In this document: piece by piece, positions 31,872 to 42,138 of the stretch | Layout: every line of letters begins with the position of its first letter | Numbering within the stretch: position 1 is the stretch's first letter | Assembly: GCF_014836715.1 (NCBI RefSeq) | Contig: NZ_JACSQI010000011.1 | Span: forward strand, 85,642 to 149,641 | Direction: 5' to 3' | Length of the DNA stretch: 64,000 nucleotides | DNA from: Escherichia whittamii | Lineage (GTDB): Bacteria; Pseudomonadota; Gammaproteobacteria; Enterobacterales; Enterobacteriaceae | Notes under the pieces: generated by a model | Seen by the model: only the letters and a program-made list of their open reading frames with translations | Told to the model about the DNA's origin: nothing | Database searches by the model: none | Made by a program: the position numbers and the translations under genes

Positions 31872-33632
31872 ATGACGCAAACATTTATCCCCGGCAAAGA
31901 TGCCGCTCTGGAAGACTCCATCGCTCGCTTCCAGCAAAAACTCTCCGACCTCGGTTTTCAGATTGAAGAGGCCTCATGGCTGAACCCAGTACCTAACGTC
32001 TGGTCGGTACATATTCGCGACAAAGAGTGCGCCCTGTGTTTTACCAACGGTAAAGGCGCAACAAAAAAAGCAGCGCTGGCTTCTGCACTCGGTGAATATT
32101 TCGAGCGTCTCTCTACCAACTACTTTTTTGCTGACTTCTGGCTGGGCGAAACCATCGCCAACGGTCCGTTCGTGCATTATCCCAACGAAAAATGGTTCCC
32201 GCTGACCGAAAATGACGACGTGCCTGAAGGCCTGCTCGATGACCGTCTGCGCGCGTTTTACGATCCGGAAAATGAACTGACCGGCAGCATGCTAATTGAT
32301 CTGCAATCCGGTAATGAAGATCGCGGAATTTGCGGCCTGCCTTTTACTCGCCAGTCCGACAATCAGACCGTTTATATTCCGATGAATATCATTGGTAACC
32401 TGTACGTCTCCAACGGTATGTCCGCAGGTAATACCCGCAACGAAGCGCGTGTTCAGGGATTGTCTGAAGTTTTCGAACGCTACGTGAAAAACCGCATTAT
32501 TGCTGAAAGCATCAGCCTGCCAGAGATCCCGGCAGACGTGCTGGCGCGTTATCCGGCAGTTGTTGAAGCGATCGAAACACTGGAAGCGGAAGGTTTCCCG
32601 ATCTTCGCTTATGACGGTTCGCTTGGCGGTCAGTATCCGGTTATCTGCGTGGTACTGTTCAATCCAGCTAACGGCACCTGTTTTGCCTCTTTCGGCGCGC
32701 ATCCCGATTTTGGCGTTGCGCTGGAACGTACCGTAACCGAACTACTTCAGGGGCGTGGTCTGAAGGACCTGGATGTATTTACTCCGCCAACCTTTGATGA
32801 TGAAGAAGTCGCTGAACATACTAACCTCGAAACGCACTTTATTGATTCCAGCGGTTTGATCTCCTGGGACCTGTTCAAGCAGGATGCCGATTATCCGTTT
32901 GTGGACTGGAGCTTCTCCGGCACCACTGAAGAAGAGTTTGCCACGCTGATGGCTATCTTCAAAAAGGAAGATAAAGAAGTTTATATTGCCGATTACGAGC
33001 ATCTGGGTGTCTACGCTTGCCGCATTATCGTGCCAGGCATGTCCGACATTTATCCAGCTGAAGATTTATGGCTGGCAAATAACAGTATGGGCAGCCATTT
33101 ACGTGAAACGATCCTTTCGCTGCCAGGCAGTGAGTGGGAAAAAGAAGATTATCTGAACCTCATCGAGCAACTGGATGAAGAAGGTTTTGACGACTTTACC
33201 CGCGTGCGTGAACTGTTGGGTCTGGCGACCGGACCGGATAACGGCTGGTACACTCTGCGTATCGGTGAACTGAAAGCCATGCTGGCGCTTGCTGGCGGCG
33301 ATATGGAACAGGCTCTGGTCTGGACCGAATGGACGATGGAATTTAACTCATCGGTGTTCAGCCCTGAACGCGCCAACTATTATCGCTGCCTGCAAACTTT
33401 ATTGCTGCTTGCTCAGGAAGAAGATCGTCAACCGCTGCAATATCTGAATGCATTTATTCGTATGTACGGTGCAGATGCGGTTGAGGCTGCCAGTGCGGCA
33501 ATGAGCGGCGAAGCGGCGTTTTATGGCTTGCAACCCGTGGACAGCGATCTACACGCGTTTGCCGCGCATCAGTCGCTGTTGAAGGCCTACGAAAAGCTGC
33601 AGCGCGCCAAAGCGGCATTCTGGGCAAAATAA
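31872..33632 (+). CDS. ycaO: YcaO, ATP-dependent cyclodehydratase-family protein
   Basis: Founding member of the YcaO superfamily, whose members activate peptide amide bonds with ATP. E. coli YcaO is linked to RimO-dependent beta-methylthiolation of ribosomal protein S12, without a known peptide substrate of its own. It has 586 residues from MTQTFIPGK; an upstream start would add 11 residues. ATP-site residues lie around LGEYFERLSTNYF and QGLSEVFERYVKNRI. The C-terminal third is a helical extension found in this subgroup. It ends just before the focA promoter region. Confidence 0.95.
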   Translation: MTQTFIPGKDAALEDSIARFQQKLSDLGFQIEEASWLNPVPNVWSVHIRDKECALCFTNGKGATKKAALASALGEYFERLSTNYFFADFWLGETIANGPFVHYPNEKWFPLTENDDVPEGLLDDRLRAFYDPENELTGSMLIDLQSGNEDRGICGLPFTRQSDNQTVYIPMNIIGNLYVSNGMSAGNTRNEARVQGLSEVFERYVKNRIIAESISLPEIPADVLARYPAVVEAIETLEAEGFPIFAYDGSLGGQYPVICVVLFNPANGTCFASFGAHPDFGVALERTVTELLQGRGLKDLDVFTPPTFDDEEVAEHTNLETHFIDSSGLISWDLFKQDADYPFVDWSFSGTTEEEFATLMAIFKKEDKEVYIADYEHLGVYACRIIVPGMSDIYPAEDLWLANNSMGSHLRETILSLPGSEWEKEDYLNLIEQLDEEGFDDFTRVRELLGLATGPDNGWYTLRIGELKAMLALAGGDMEQALVWTEWTMEFNSSVFSPERANYYRCLQTLLLLAQEEDRQPLQYLNAFIRMYGADAVEAASAAMSGEAAFYGLQPVDSDLHAFAAHQSLLKAYEKLQRAKAAFWAK

Positions 33633-33640
33633 AATCAAAT

Positions 33641-33706
33641 AGCCTACGCAATGTAGGCTTAATGATTCGTCTGAGTTATATTACGGGGCGTTTTTTTAAT
33701 GCCCCG
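33641..33706 (+). terminator. Two hairpins downstream of ycaO
   Basis: AGCCTAC/GTAGGCT at 33641-33659 and GGGGC/GCCCC around a T-rich loop at about 33687-33705. Neither is followed by a classic T run; together they may end ycaO transcripts. Tentative. Confidence 0.4.
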
Positions 33707-34037
33707 CTTTACATATATTTGCATTAATAAAATATTTGTAATTATAAAGTTAAATATCGGTAATTTGTATTTAATAAATACGATCGATATTGTTACTTTA
33801 TTTGTCTGGTGCTCCCTTTTAATTAACTGTTTTAGCGGAGGATGCGGAAAAAATTCAACTCATTTGTTAATTTTTAAAATTTATTTTTATTTGGATAATC
33901 AAATATTTACTCCGTATTTGCATAAAAACCATGCGAGTTGCGGGCCTATAAGCCAGGCGAGATATGATCTATATCAATTTCTCATCTATAATGCTTTGTT
34001 AGTATCTCGTCGCCGACTTAATAAAGAGAGAGTTAGT
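33707..34037 (+). promoter_or_regulatory. focA-pflB control region
   Basis: About 330 AT-rich bases. The frame of focA stays open through it, but the codon content and lack of similarity argue against coding. ATGATctatATCAA at 33964-33977 matches the FNR consensus with one mismatch, and TATAAT is at 33987-33992. This agrees with the known anaerobic induction of the operon by FNR and ArcA. I cannot place individual ArcA or IHF sites with confidence. Confidence 0.7.
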
Positions 34038-34895
34038 GTGAAAGCTGACAACCCTTTTGATCTTTTACTTCCTGCAGCGATGGCCAAAGTGGCCGAAGAG
34101 GCAGGTGTCTATAAAGCAACGAAACATCCGCTTAAGACTTTCTATCTGGCGATTACTGCCGGTGTTTTCATCTCAATCGCATTCGTCTTCTATATCACAG
34201 CAACCACCGGCACAGGCACAATGCCCTTTGGCATGGCGAAACTGGTTGGCGGCATTTGCTTCTCTCTGGGGCTGATTCTTTGTGTTGTCTGCGGTGCCGA
34301 TCTCTTCACTTCCACTGTACTGATCGTTGTTGCCAAGGCGAGCGGGCGTATCACCTGGGGTCAGTTGGCGAAAAACTGGCTAAATGTCTATTTTGGCAAC
34401 CTGGTCGGCGCACTGTTATTTGTGCTGTTGATGTGGCTTTCTGGCGAGTATATGACCGCGAATGGTCAATGGGGGCTGAACGTCCTACAAACCGCCGACC
34501 ACAAAGTACACCATACTTTTATTGAGGCCGTCTGCCTCGGTATCCTGGCAAACCTGATGGTATGCCTGGCAGTATGGATGAGTTATTCTGGCCGCAGCCT
34601 GATGGACAAAGCGTTTATCATGGTGCTGCCGGTCGCGATGTTTGTTGCCAGCGGTTTTGAGCACAGTATCGCAAACATGTTTATGATCCCTATGGGTATT
34701 GTAATCCGCGACTTCGCATCTCCGGAATTCTGGACCGCAGTCGGTTCAGCACCGGAAAATTTTTCTCACCTGACCGTGATGAACTTCATCACTGATAACC
34801 TGATTCCGGTTACGATCGGCAACATTATCGGCGGAGGTTTGTTGGTTGGGTTGACATACTGGGTCATTTACCTGCGTGAAAACGACCACCATTAA
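34038..34895 (+). CDS. focA: Formate channel FocA
   Basis: Pentameric inner membrane channel for formate, part of mixed-acid fermentation. It has 285 residues from a GTG start (VKADNPFDLLLP), preceded by the purine-rich AAAGAGAGAG. Longer upstream starts would add a hydrophobic stretch foreign to the family. Six membrane helices follow the FNT fold. The pore histidine is in FEHSIANMF near residue 209 and the conserved threonine is in LFTSTVLIV near 91. It is followed after 54 bases by pflB. Confidence 0.96.
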   Translation: MKADNPFDLLLPAAMAKVAEEAGVYKATKHPLKTFYLAITAGVFISIAFVFYITATTGTGTMPFGMAKLVGGICFSLGLILCVVCGADLFTSTVLIVVAKASGRITWGQLAKNWLNVYFGNLVGALLFVLLMWLSGEYMTANGQWGLNVLQTADHKVHHTFIEAVCLGILANLMVCLAVWMSYSGRSLMDKAFIMVLPVAMFVASGFEHSIANMFMIPMGIVIRDFASPEFWTAVGSAPENFSHLTVMNFITDNLIPVTIGNIIGGGLLVGLTYWVIYLRENDHH

Positions 34896-34949
34896 TGGTT
34901 GTCGAAGTACGCAGTAAATAAAAAATCCACTTAAGAAGGTAGGTGTTAC

Positions 34950-37232
34950 ATGTCCGAGCTTAATGAAAAGTTAGCCACAGCCTGGGAAGGTTTTACCAAA
35001 GGTGACTGGCAGAATGAAGTAAACGTCCGTGACTTCATTCAGAAAAACTACACTCCGTACGAGGGTGACGAGTCCTTCCTGGCTGGCGCTACTGAAGCGA
35101 CCACTACCCTGTGGGACAAAGTAATGGAAGGCGTTAAACTGGAAAACCGCACTCACGCGCCAGTTGACTTTGACACCGCTGTTGCTTCCACCATCACCTC
35201 TCACGACGCTGGCTACATCAACAAGCAGCTTGAGAAAATCGTTGGTCTGCAGACTGAAGCTCCGCTGAAACGTGCTCTTATCCCGTTCGGTGGTATCAAA
35301 ATGATCGAAGGTTCCTGCAAAGCGTACAACCGCGAACTGGATCCGATGATCAAAAAAATCTTCACTGAATACCGTAAAACTCACAACCAGGGCGTGTTCG
35401 ACGTTTACACTCCGGACATCCTGCGTTGCCGTAAATCTGGTGTTCTGACCGGTCTGCCAGATGCGTATGGCCGTGGTCGTATCATCGGTGACTACCGTCG
35501 CGTTGCGCTGTACGGTATCGACTACCTGATGAAAGACAAGCTGGCACAGTTCACCTCTCTGCAGGCTGACCTGGAAAACGGCGTAAACCTGGAACAGACT
35601 ATTCGTCTGCGCGAAGAAATCGCTGAACAGCACCGCGCTCTGGGTCAGATGAAAGAAATGGCTGCTAAATACGGCTACGACATCTCTGGTCCGGCTACCA
35701 ACGCTCAGGAAGCTATCCAGTGGACTTACTTCGGCTACCTGGCTGCTGTTAAGTCTCAGAACGGTGCTGCAATGTCCTTCGGTCGTACCTCCACCTTCCT
35801 GGACGTATACATCGAACGTGACCTGAAAGCTGGCAAGATCACCGAACAAGAAGCGCAGGAAATGGTTGACCACCTGGTCATGAAACTGCGTATGGTTCGC
35901 TTCCTGCGTACTCCGGAGTACGATGAACTGTTCTCTGGCGACCCGATCTGGGCAACCGAATCTATCGGTGGTATGGGCCTCGACGGTCGTACGCTGGTTA
36001 CCAAAAACAGCTTCCGTTTCCTGAACACCCTGTACACCATGGGTCCGTCTCCGGAACCGAACATGACCATTCTGTGGTCTGAAAAACTGCCGCTGAACTT
36101 CAAGAAATTCGCCGCTAAAGTGTCCATCGACACCTCTTCTCTGCAGTATGAGAACGATGACCTGATGCGTCCGGACTTCAACAACGATGACTACGCTATC
36201 GCTTGCTGCGTAAGCCCGATGATCGTTGGTAAACAAATGCAGTTCTTCGGTGCGCGTGCAAACCTGGCGAAAACCATGCTGTACGCAATCAACGGCGGTG
36301 TTGATGAAAAACTGAAAATGCAGGTTGGTCCGAAGTCTGAACCGATCAAAGGCGACCTCCTGAACTACGATGAAGTGATGGAGCGCATGGATCACTTCAT
36401 GGACTGGCTGGCTAAACAGTACATCACTGCACTGAACATCATCCACTACATGCACGACAAGTACAGCTACGAAGCCTCTCTGATGGCGCTGCACGACCGT
36501 GACGTTATCCGCACCATGGCGTGTGGTATCGCTGGTCTGTCCGTTGCTGCTGACTCCCTGTCTGCAATCAAATATGCGAAAGTTAAACCGATTCGTGACG
36601 AAGACGGTCTGGCTATCGACTTCGAAATCGAAGGCGAATACCCGCAGTTTGGTAACAACGATCCGCGTGTAGATGACCTGGCTGTTGACCTGGTAGAACG
36701 TTTCATGAAGAAAATTCAGAAACTGCACACCTACCGTGACGCTATCCCGACTCAGTCTGTTCTGACCATCACTTCTAACGTTGTGTATGGTAAGAAAACC
36801 GGTAACACCCCAGACGGTCGTCGTGCTGGCGCGCCGTTCGGACCGGGTGCTAACCCGATGCACGGCCGTGACCAGAAAGGTGCTGTAGCTTCTCTGACTT
36901 CTGTTGCTAAACTGCCGTTCGCCTACGCTAAAGATGGTATCTCTTACACCTTCTCTATCGTTCCGAACGCACTGGGTAAAGACGACGAAGTTCGTAAGAC
37001 CAACCTGGCTGGTCTGATGGATGGTTACTTCCACCACGAAGCGTCCATCGAAGGTGGTCAGCACCTGAACGTGAACGTGATGAACCGTGAAATGCTGCTC
37101 GACGCGATGGAAAACCCGGAAAAATATCCGCAGCTGACCATCCGTGTATCTGGCTACGCAGTACGTTTCAACTCGCTGACTAAAGAACAGCAGCAGGACG
37201 TTATTACTCGTACCTTCACTCAATCTATGTAA
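34950..37232 (+). CDS. pflB: Pyruvate formate-lyase
   Basis: Glycyl radical enzyme that splits pyruvate with CoA into acetyl-CoA and formate, without oxygen. It has 760 residues. The active-site cysteine pair is in [12 protein letters not shown] near residue 418 and the radical glycine is in [10 protein letters not shown] near 734. Codon use is highly biased, as for a very abundant protein. A good AAGGTAGG ribosome site precedes the ATG. It is activated by PflA, encoded next. Confidence 0.99.
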   Translation: MSELNEKLATAWEGFTKGDWQNEVNVRDFIQKNYTPYEGDESFLAGATEATTTLWDKVMEGVKLENRTHAPVDFDTAVASTITSHDAGYINKQLEKIVGLQTEAPLKRALIPFGGIKMIEGSCKAYNRELDPMIKKIFTEYRKTHNQGVFDVYTPDILRCRKSGVLTGLPDAYGRGRIIGDYRRVALYGIDYLMKDKLAQFTSLQADLENGVNLEQTIRLREEIAEQHRALGQMKEMAAKYGYDISGPATNAQEAIQWTYFGYLAAVKSQNGAAMSFGRTSTFLDVYIERDLKAGKITEQEAQEMVDHLVMKLRMVRFLRTPEYDELFSGDPIWATESIGGMGLDGRTLVTKNSFRFLNTLYTMGPSPEPNMTILWSEKLPLNFKKFAAKVSIDTSSLQYENDDLMRPDFNNDDYAIACCVSPMIVGKQMQFFGARANLAKTMLYAINGGVDEKLKMQVGPKSEPIKGDLLNYDEVMERMDHFMDWLAKQYITALNIIHYMHDKYSYEASLMALHDRDVIRTMACGIAGLSVAADSLSAIKYAKVKPIRDEDGLAIDFEIEGEYPQFGNNDPRVDDLAVDLVERFMKKIQKLHTYRDAIPTQSVLTITSNVVYGKKTGNTPDGRRAGAPFGPGANPMHGRDQKGAVASLTSVAKLPFAYAKDGISYTFSIVPNALGKDDEVRKTNLAGLMDGYFHHEASIEGGQHLNVNVMNREMLLDAMENPEKYPQLTIRVSGYAVRFNSLTKEQQQDVITRTFTQSM

Positions 37233-37272
37233 TTAGATTTGACTGAAATCGTACAGTAAAAAGCGTACAATA

Positions 37273-37302
37273 AAGGCTCCACGAAAGTGGGGCCTTTTTT
37301 AG
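37273..37302 (+). terminator. Intrinsic terminator of pflB
   Basis: The stem AAAGGCTCCAC with GTGGGGCCTTT closes on a GAAA loop and is followed by T. It lies about 40 bases past the pflB stop. Confidence 0.92.
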
Positions 37303-37423
37303 CAAGAGAGCCTTTTTTGTCAGCTATCTATACTTTAAGGTAACTGCCAAAACAGACTCGACGTAGCCTTCGAGCTGCGCACCAACACGGCCTCAGATGG
37401 GCCACATCTGGAGAAACACCGCA

Positions 37424-38164
37424 ATGTCAGTTATTGGTCGCATTCACTCCTTTGAATCCTGTGGAACCGTAGACGGCCCGGGTATTCGCTTTATCACCTT
37501 TTTCCAGGGCTGCCTGATGCGCTGCCTGTATTGCCATAACCGCGACACCTGGGACACGCATGGCGGTAAAGAAGTTACCGTTGAAGATTTAATGAAAGAG
37601 GTGGTGACCTATCGCCACTTTATGAACGCTTCCGGCGGCGGCGTTACCGCATCGGGCGGCGAGGCTATCCTGCAAGCCGAGTTCGTTCGTGACTGGTTCC
37701 GCGCCTGCAAAAAAGAAGGCATTCATACTTGTCTCGATACCAACGGTTTTGTTCGTCGTTACGATCCTGTGATTGATGAACTGCTAGAAGTGACCGATCT
37801 GGTAATGCTCGATCTCAAACAGATGAACGACGAGATCCACCAGAATCTGGTCGGCGTTTCCAACCATCGTACGCTGGAGTTCGCTAAATATCTGGCGAAC
37901 AAAAATGTTAAGGTCTGGATCCGTTATGTCGTTGTGCCTGGCTGGTCTGACGATGATGATTCTGCTCATCGTCTGGGTGAATTTACCCGCGATATGGGCA
38001 ATGTCGAGAAGATCGAGCTTCTCCCCTACCACGAGCTGGGCAAACACAAATGGGTAGCGATGGGTGAAGAGTACAAACTCGATGGTGTAAAACCGCCGAA
38101 GAAAGAGACGATGGAGCGCGTGAAAGGAATTCTTGAGCAGTATGGTCATAAGGTAATGTTCTAA
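37424..38164 (+). CDS. pflA: Pyruvate formate-lyase activating enzyme
   Basis: Radical SAM enzyme that places the glycyl radical on PflB. It has 246 residues from [12 protein letters not shown]; an in-frame start nine codons upstream is unlikely. The C-x3-C-x2-C iron-sulfur motif is [10 protein letters not shown] near residue 30, followed by the SAM-binding [15 protein letters not shown]. It sits downstream of the pflB terminator with its own 190-base gap, so it probably has its own promoter as well. Confidence 0.97.
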   Translation: MSVIGRIHSFESCGTVDGPGIRFITFFQGCLMRCLYCHNRDTWDTHGGKEVTVEDLMKEVVTYRHFMNASGGGVTASGGEAILQAEFVRDWFRACKKEGIHTCLDTNGFVRRYDPVIDELLEVTDLVMLDLKQMNDEIHQNLVGVSNHRTLEFAKYLANKNVKVWIRYVVVPGWSDDDDSAHRLGEFTRDMGNVEKIELLPYHELGKHKWVAMGEEYKLDGVKPPKKETMERVKGILEQYGHKVMF

Positions 38165-38174
38165 TTTCCCCCGT

Positions 38175-38204
38175 AAAGCGGCAACTTTATTGAGTTGCCG
38201 CTTT
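38175..38204 (+). terminator. Intrinsic terminator of pflA
   Basis: The 12-bp stem AAAGCGGCAACT with AGTTGCCGCTTT is followed by TTTGTT. It lies 11 bases past the pflA stop. Confidence 0.92.
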
Positions 38205-38374
38205 GTTATTCCGCGCCGCATAAATAATTCGGGGCGTTATTTCTAGCGCCCTTACAGCACAGCTTCCAGATCTATTACCCAAACCGCCAGTATATGTCCT
38301 GTGGCTTGCGTGCTTTTCTCGATTAAGTGAAAACAGGTCAGCTCTGCACGAGTCTGCAGAGCTAACCACAATAA

Positions 38375-39805
38375 TTAGTACGTATTCGCTTTACGTGCCA
38401 ACAGCGGAAATATCAACCCCAACCCCACCAGCACAAATGGCGTGGCGATATTCAGCGCTAGCTGGAAGGTCCACTCTGCAGTGAAGGCTTCCATTTTCGG
38501 GAAGATCCCCGTCAAACAGGCAAAAGCAGTAAAGGCAAAACACCAAATACCGACAGTCATCGCCAGAGACTTATTACGAATAAAGACATATTCCGGTTTA
38601 TATTTCTGCGCCAGGCGAACTACTGCAATAAACGCCACGAACACCCACAAATAACGCAGTGGCATCACTACTGAGTTCAGATTGAGCAGCCATTTGTAGA
38701 GATTATTCATGTCACCAATACCCAGTGTTGGCAGCATAATCAAAATCGCCACCAGCGCCAGTGTCAGTAGATAACCATTAACCGGTGTACCTGAATCATT
38801 GGTACGGCACAATCTGGCTGGAATATATTTACTATCCGCATCACCTAATAACACTTTCAGAGGAGCATCGATGGAGAACACCAGGGCGGCGACTTGTCCC
38901 AGGGTATTTGCAATGGCGTAAATCACCATTAGGGTATTACCCATGTTGTAATACTCGCCAAGCTTCTGAAAAGCGTAATACTGACCGTTAGTCATTAAGT
39001 CATCAGGGATATTACGCGAGTCAAACATCATCCCCATCGCTAGTGAGCCCAGAATGGCACAAACTGCAACCATCACCGCCAGGCATAGCATCCCTTTTGG
39101 AAATTCTTTTCCTGGGTTGCGCGTCTGATTAACATAGGGAGAAATCTTCTCTGCACCGCCAACCGCGAAAACCAGCATTGAAATAGTGGTAATGTAGGTA
39201 AAATCGATATGGGGAATGAACGTTTCCCAGGTAATGTTCGTGGTCGCAATATGCACTTCAGTAATCGCAGGTGCGGTTACTGCCATCGCTACATACAGAA
39301 GCGACATGATAAACATCGCAATCCCTGCCACAGAACCGACGATTTTCAGCGATTTCATACCACGTGAAGCGACCCACATAAAGAAGACAAACAGCACCAG
39401 CGTTAACCCCTGTAACGCTACGACTGAATATTCTTTGATTAACGAACCGTCGCCTTTCATCGCCCAACCGAGCGCAATCAGAATGGCCTGTGGTTTTTGT
39501 GCCAGATAGGGTATATGCACCACCCAATAGGTCCACGCGGCAAGATAAGCCAGACCGGGGCCCATTGTATGTTTAATCCAGGTACTGACTCCACCTTTCC
39601 CATCTTTAAAGGTCGACCCCAACTGACCGACAATCAACGCATATGGTGTAAAATAGAGAGCAAATATAAACAGCCATGAAAAAACAACGACCAACCCCTG
39701 GTTGGCATAGTTATTAACAACGTTGCCAAAGCCCCAGACGGTAATAAAAGACATCAGTGCAATGTTGTACCAGCGCAACTGTTTTTCCTGAACGTTCCCA
39801 GCCAT
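38375..39805 (-). CDS. ycaM: APC-family amino acid transporter-like protein YcaM
   Basis: Inner membrane permease of the amino acid/polyamine/organocation superfamily, 476 residues with about twelve hydrophobic segments. The first is ALMSFITVWGFGNVVNNY; conserved features include VFAVGGAEKISPYVNQTRNPGKEFPKG near the middle. Substrate unknown. MAGNVQEK is the chosen start because AAGGA lies at the right distance before it; the ATG six codons upstream has no ribosome site. In K-12 ycaN and ycaK follow; here they are absent and pflA is the next gene. Confidence 0.92.
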   Translation of the reverse strand: MAGNVQEKQLRWYNIALMSFITVWGFGNVVNNYANQGLVVVFSWLFIFALYFTPYALIVGQLGSTFKDGKGGVSTWIKHTMGPGLAYLAAWTYWVVHIPYLAQKPQAILIALGWAMKGDGSLIKEYSVVALQGLTLVLFVFFMWVASRGMKSLKIVGSVAGIAMFIMSLLYVAMAVTAPAITEVHIATTNITWETFIPHIDFTYITTISMLVFAVGGAEKISPYVNQTRNPGKEFPKGMLCLAVMVAVCAILGSLAMGMMFDSRNIPDDLMTNGQYYAFQKLGEYYNMGNTLMVIYAIANTLGQVAALVFSIDAPLKVLLGDADSKYIPARLCRTNDSGTPVNGYLLTLALVAILIMLPTLGIGDMNNLYKWLLNLNSVVMPLRYLWVFVAFIAVVRLAQKYKPEYVFIRNKSLAMTVGIWCFAFTAFACLTGIFPKMEAFTAEWTFQLALNIATPFVLVGLGLIFPLLARKANTY

Positions 39806-39963
39806 AAATCGATCCTTCGCCATTTTTTAATAGATATCTGTAAAACGAGGGATTATGCGCGGCTAACAAGAAGTACGAAAATAGCGGAATGCAAAATTAC
39901 AGCCTGCTGCACAATTTATTTTTCCATAAATGAAATTTGGTAAAAACAAGTTGTATAGAGGAA

Positions 39964-40002
39964 ACAAAAAAACAGAGTGTGATACAGCATGTTCACACTC
40001 TG
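39964..40002 (-). terminator. Intrinsic terminator of ycaD
   Basis: CAGAGTGTGA pairs with TCACACTCTG and is followed on the minus strand by seven T. It is about 12 bases past the ycaD stop. Confidence 0.93.
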
Positions 40003-40013
40003 CACTAATTCAT

Positions 40014-41162
40014 TTACACATGAGCGACAGGTTTGGGGGTATGACCGGCGTTACGCAGCAGCATCAACAAGTAGATAAATGACACACTGGCAATCATAAT
40101 AAATAATAATTTATCGGAAAAATTCTGCATTAGTATGGCGGTAAAAGACGGACCAAGCAGACTACCGACTGTATAACTCAACAGTAAGGCCTGATTCATC
40201 GCCACCAGTTGATGATGTTCAACCTTCTCACAAGCCCAGGCCATCGCTACTGGATACAGCGTAAAGCCCGCAGCACCGAGAATAAACAATGAAGGCGCCA
40301 TCGCAGCCTGGCTTAACATTGCAATACTACCAAGAATGACAACAAAAACCTGAACGCGCAGTACCAGTAGGCGCCCAAATTTATCCGCCAGACGCCCAAT
40401 AGGCCACTGCCCAAGGATTCCTGCGCTGACCAGTACAGCCATCCAGAAACCGATACTGGCGTTATTGATCCCCTGATGGTGAAGATACAATGGCATCAGA
40501 CCATATAGAGAGCCAAGGACAATCCCGGAGATAATACAACCATTGACCCCAAGCCGTGCCTGGCGGAGTTTAAGCATTGATGTAATCGGCGTAGCCGGAT
40601 GGTTTTCCGTTTGCTGATTCAAGATGCGAGTAAACAACAACGGTAAGATACCTGCCAGTATCAGACCCGTTGCCCACGGTAACACGGTCATCAGCTCAGT
40701 CGACACTTTGCTGACCAGTAACTGGCCTAAAAACGTCCCCACGTAATAAACCATCATATACGCAGCAAGCAGCCGCCCACGGTTACGGGACGTCCCACTG
40801 CACATCAGCGCGCTTTCCACCACGACCCAAATCATGGCGCAGCCAACGCCTGCAACGAAACGCCAGGCAAGCCAACTCCAGAAACCAGTCATCAAAGCAA
40901 GCCCGGCACAGCCCGCAGCAAAAATGAAGGAAGCAAGGTAATAGCTGCGATTAAACCCAAAGCGTTTAATGACATACCCTGTCAGTAAAGTACCGACCAG
41001 GTTGCCGGTAAAATAAGACGAACTGACGACGCCAACCTGCCATGTGGGCAAGTGTACCTGGGCGAGCCATAGCGGCACGAGTGTATTTAACACCGCGATC
41101 GCCAGAGTCAACAAAAGTAGGCCAGACAGCAAAAGCATGACAGGCCGGGTATACGTGGACAT
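40014..41162 (-). CDS. ycaD: MFS transporter YcaD
   Basis: Major facilitator superfamily inner membrane protein, 382 residues with twelve predicted helices. The loop 2-3 signature is seen in [17 protein letters not shown] and the symmetrical one in [16 protein letters not shown], splitting the protein into two six-helix halves. Substrate unknown. It is divergent from ycaC across a 314-base gap and ends in a strong terminator. Confidence 0.92.
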   Translation of the reverse strand: MSTYTRPVMLLLSGLLLLTLAIAVLNTLVPLWLAQVHLPTWQVGVVSSSYFTGNLVGTLLTGYVIKRFGFNRSYYLASFIFAAGCAGLALMTGFWSWLAWRFVAGVGCAMIWVVVESALMCSGTSRNRGRLLAAYMMVYYVGTFLGQLLVSKVSTELMTVLPWATGLILAGILPLLFTRILNQQTENHPATPITSMLKLRQARLGVNGCIISGIVLGSLYGLMPLYLHHQGINNASIGFWMAVLVSAGILGQWPIGRLADKFGRLLVLRVQVFVVILGSIAMLSQAAMAPSLFILGAAGFTLYPVAMAWACEKVEHHQLVAMNQALLLSYTVGSLLGPSFTAILMQNFSDKLLFIMIASVSFIYLLMLLRNAGHTPKPVAHV

Positions 41163-41476
41163 GAATGAAAACCGTGAGGAAGTTCAAATTTCATGCGCAT
41201 CATGCCACCGCCAAAAACATTGTCAATGGGTGAAAATACGTACATAACGTAGCGGCACTATTATCGATTTATATTACTCATTCATAACACTAATAACGAA
41301 AAGATAATCAGTCTCATCTAATTGTTTTTATTGATCTAACATAAAGTTCATATGGTTAGTTCAGTCGAAAAATTTCATGGTCACAGCAAACCTGAATTTC
41401 CCGTCTATGCTTTCAGGGCAACGCATCGCGTCTGAACGATTTCAGGCGTACCACTGACTCTCGAAAGGAGAAGAGA
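41163..41476. other. Intergenic region between divergent ycaD and ycaC
   Basis: 314 AT-rich bases that must hold the promoters of both divergent genes. GAAAGGAGAAGAG just before ycaC is a strong ribosome site. I see no supported ORF, repeat or RNA here, and I cannot choose a unique promoter by eye. Confidence 0.5.
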
Positions 41477-42103
41477 ATGACCAAACCGTATGTTCGTCTC
41501 GATAAAAATGATGCTGCTGTTTTGTTAGTTGATCATCAGGCCGGTTTACTTTCCCTTGTGCGGGATATTGACCCTGACAAATTTAAAAATAACGTGCTGG
41601 CGCTGGGTGACTTAGCAAAATATTTCAATCTCCCCACCATTCTCACCACCAGTTTTGAAACTGGTCCTAACGGCCCATTAGTCCCTGAGCTAAAAGCACA
41701 GTTTCCGGATGCACCGTATATTGCGCGTCCCGGAAATATTAACGCCTGGGATAACGAAGATTTTGTCAAAGCAGTTAAAGCGACAGGTAAAAAACAACTG
41801 ATTATTGCAGGGGTGGTAACCGAGGTTTGCGTAGCATTCCCGGCGCTTTCGGCTATTGAAGAAGGGTTTGATGTCTTTGTGGTAACCGACGCTTCTGGAA
41901 CCTTTAATGAGATTACCCGGCATTCAGCATGGGATCGTATGTCACAAGCTGGCGCTCAATTGATGACATGGTTCGGCGTGGCTTGTGAACTGCACCGCGA
42001 CTGGCGTAACGATATTGAAGGACTGGCGACGTTGTTCTCTAACCACATTCCTGATTATCGTAATTTGATGACCAGTTATGACACGTTAACGAAACAGAAA
42101 TAA
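41477..42103 (+). CDS. ycaC: Isochorismatase-family hydrolase YcaC
   Basis: Cysteine hydrolase of the isochorismatase-like fold, 208 residues, known to form an octamer of unknown substrate. The catalytic acid is in VLLVDHQAGLLS near residue 19, the lysine is in the FVKAVKATGKKQL region, and the nucleophile is in IAGVVTEVCVAFPAL near residue 118. It is convergent with dmsC and shares a two-way terminator with it. Confidence 0.94.
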   Translation: MTKPYVRLDKNDAAVLLVDHQAGLLSLVRDIDPDKFKNNVLALGDLAKYFNLPTILTTSFETGPNGPLVPELKAQFPDAPYIARPGNINAWDNEDFVKAVKATGKKQLIIAGVVTEVCVAFPALSAIEEGFDVFVVTDASGTFNEITRHSAWDRMSQAGAQLMTWFGVACELHRDWRNDIEGLATLFSNHIPDYRNLMTSYDTLTKQK

Positions 42104-42106
42104 GAG

Positions 42107-42132
42107 ATAACCGGGGCCGAAACCCCGGTTAT
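42107..42132. terminator. Bidirectional terminator between ycaC and dmsC
   Basis: ATAACCGGGG pairs with CCCCGGTTAT across a short loop. It lies between the two convergent stops and can serve both. Confidence 0.85.
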
Positions 42133-42138
42133 TACACC

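Noticed and set aside
33699..34037. N-terminal extension of FocA by 113 residues
   Set aside because: The sequence is the AT-rich promoter region with an FNR site and has no similarity to the channel family. The GTG at 34038 gives the known 285-residue protein.
34971..37223. A 750-residue open frame antisense to pflB
   Set aside because: It covers pflB almost exactly and arises from the strong codon bias of pflB, which avoids stops in the antisense frame. There is no similarity to a known family and no ribosome site.
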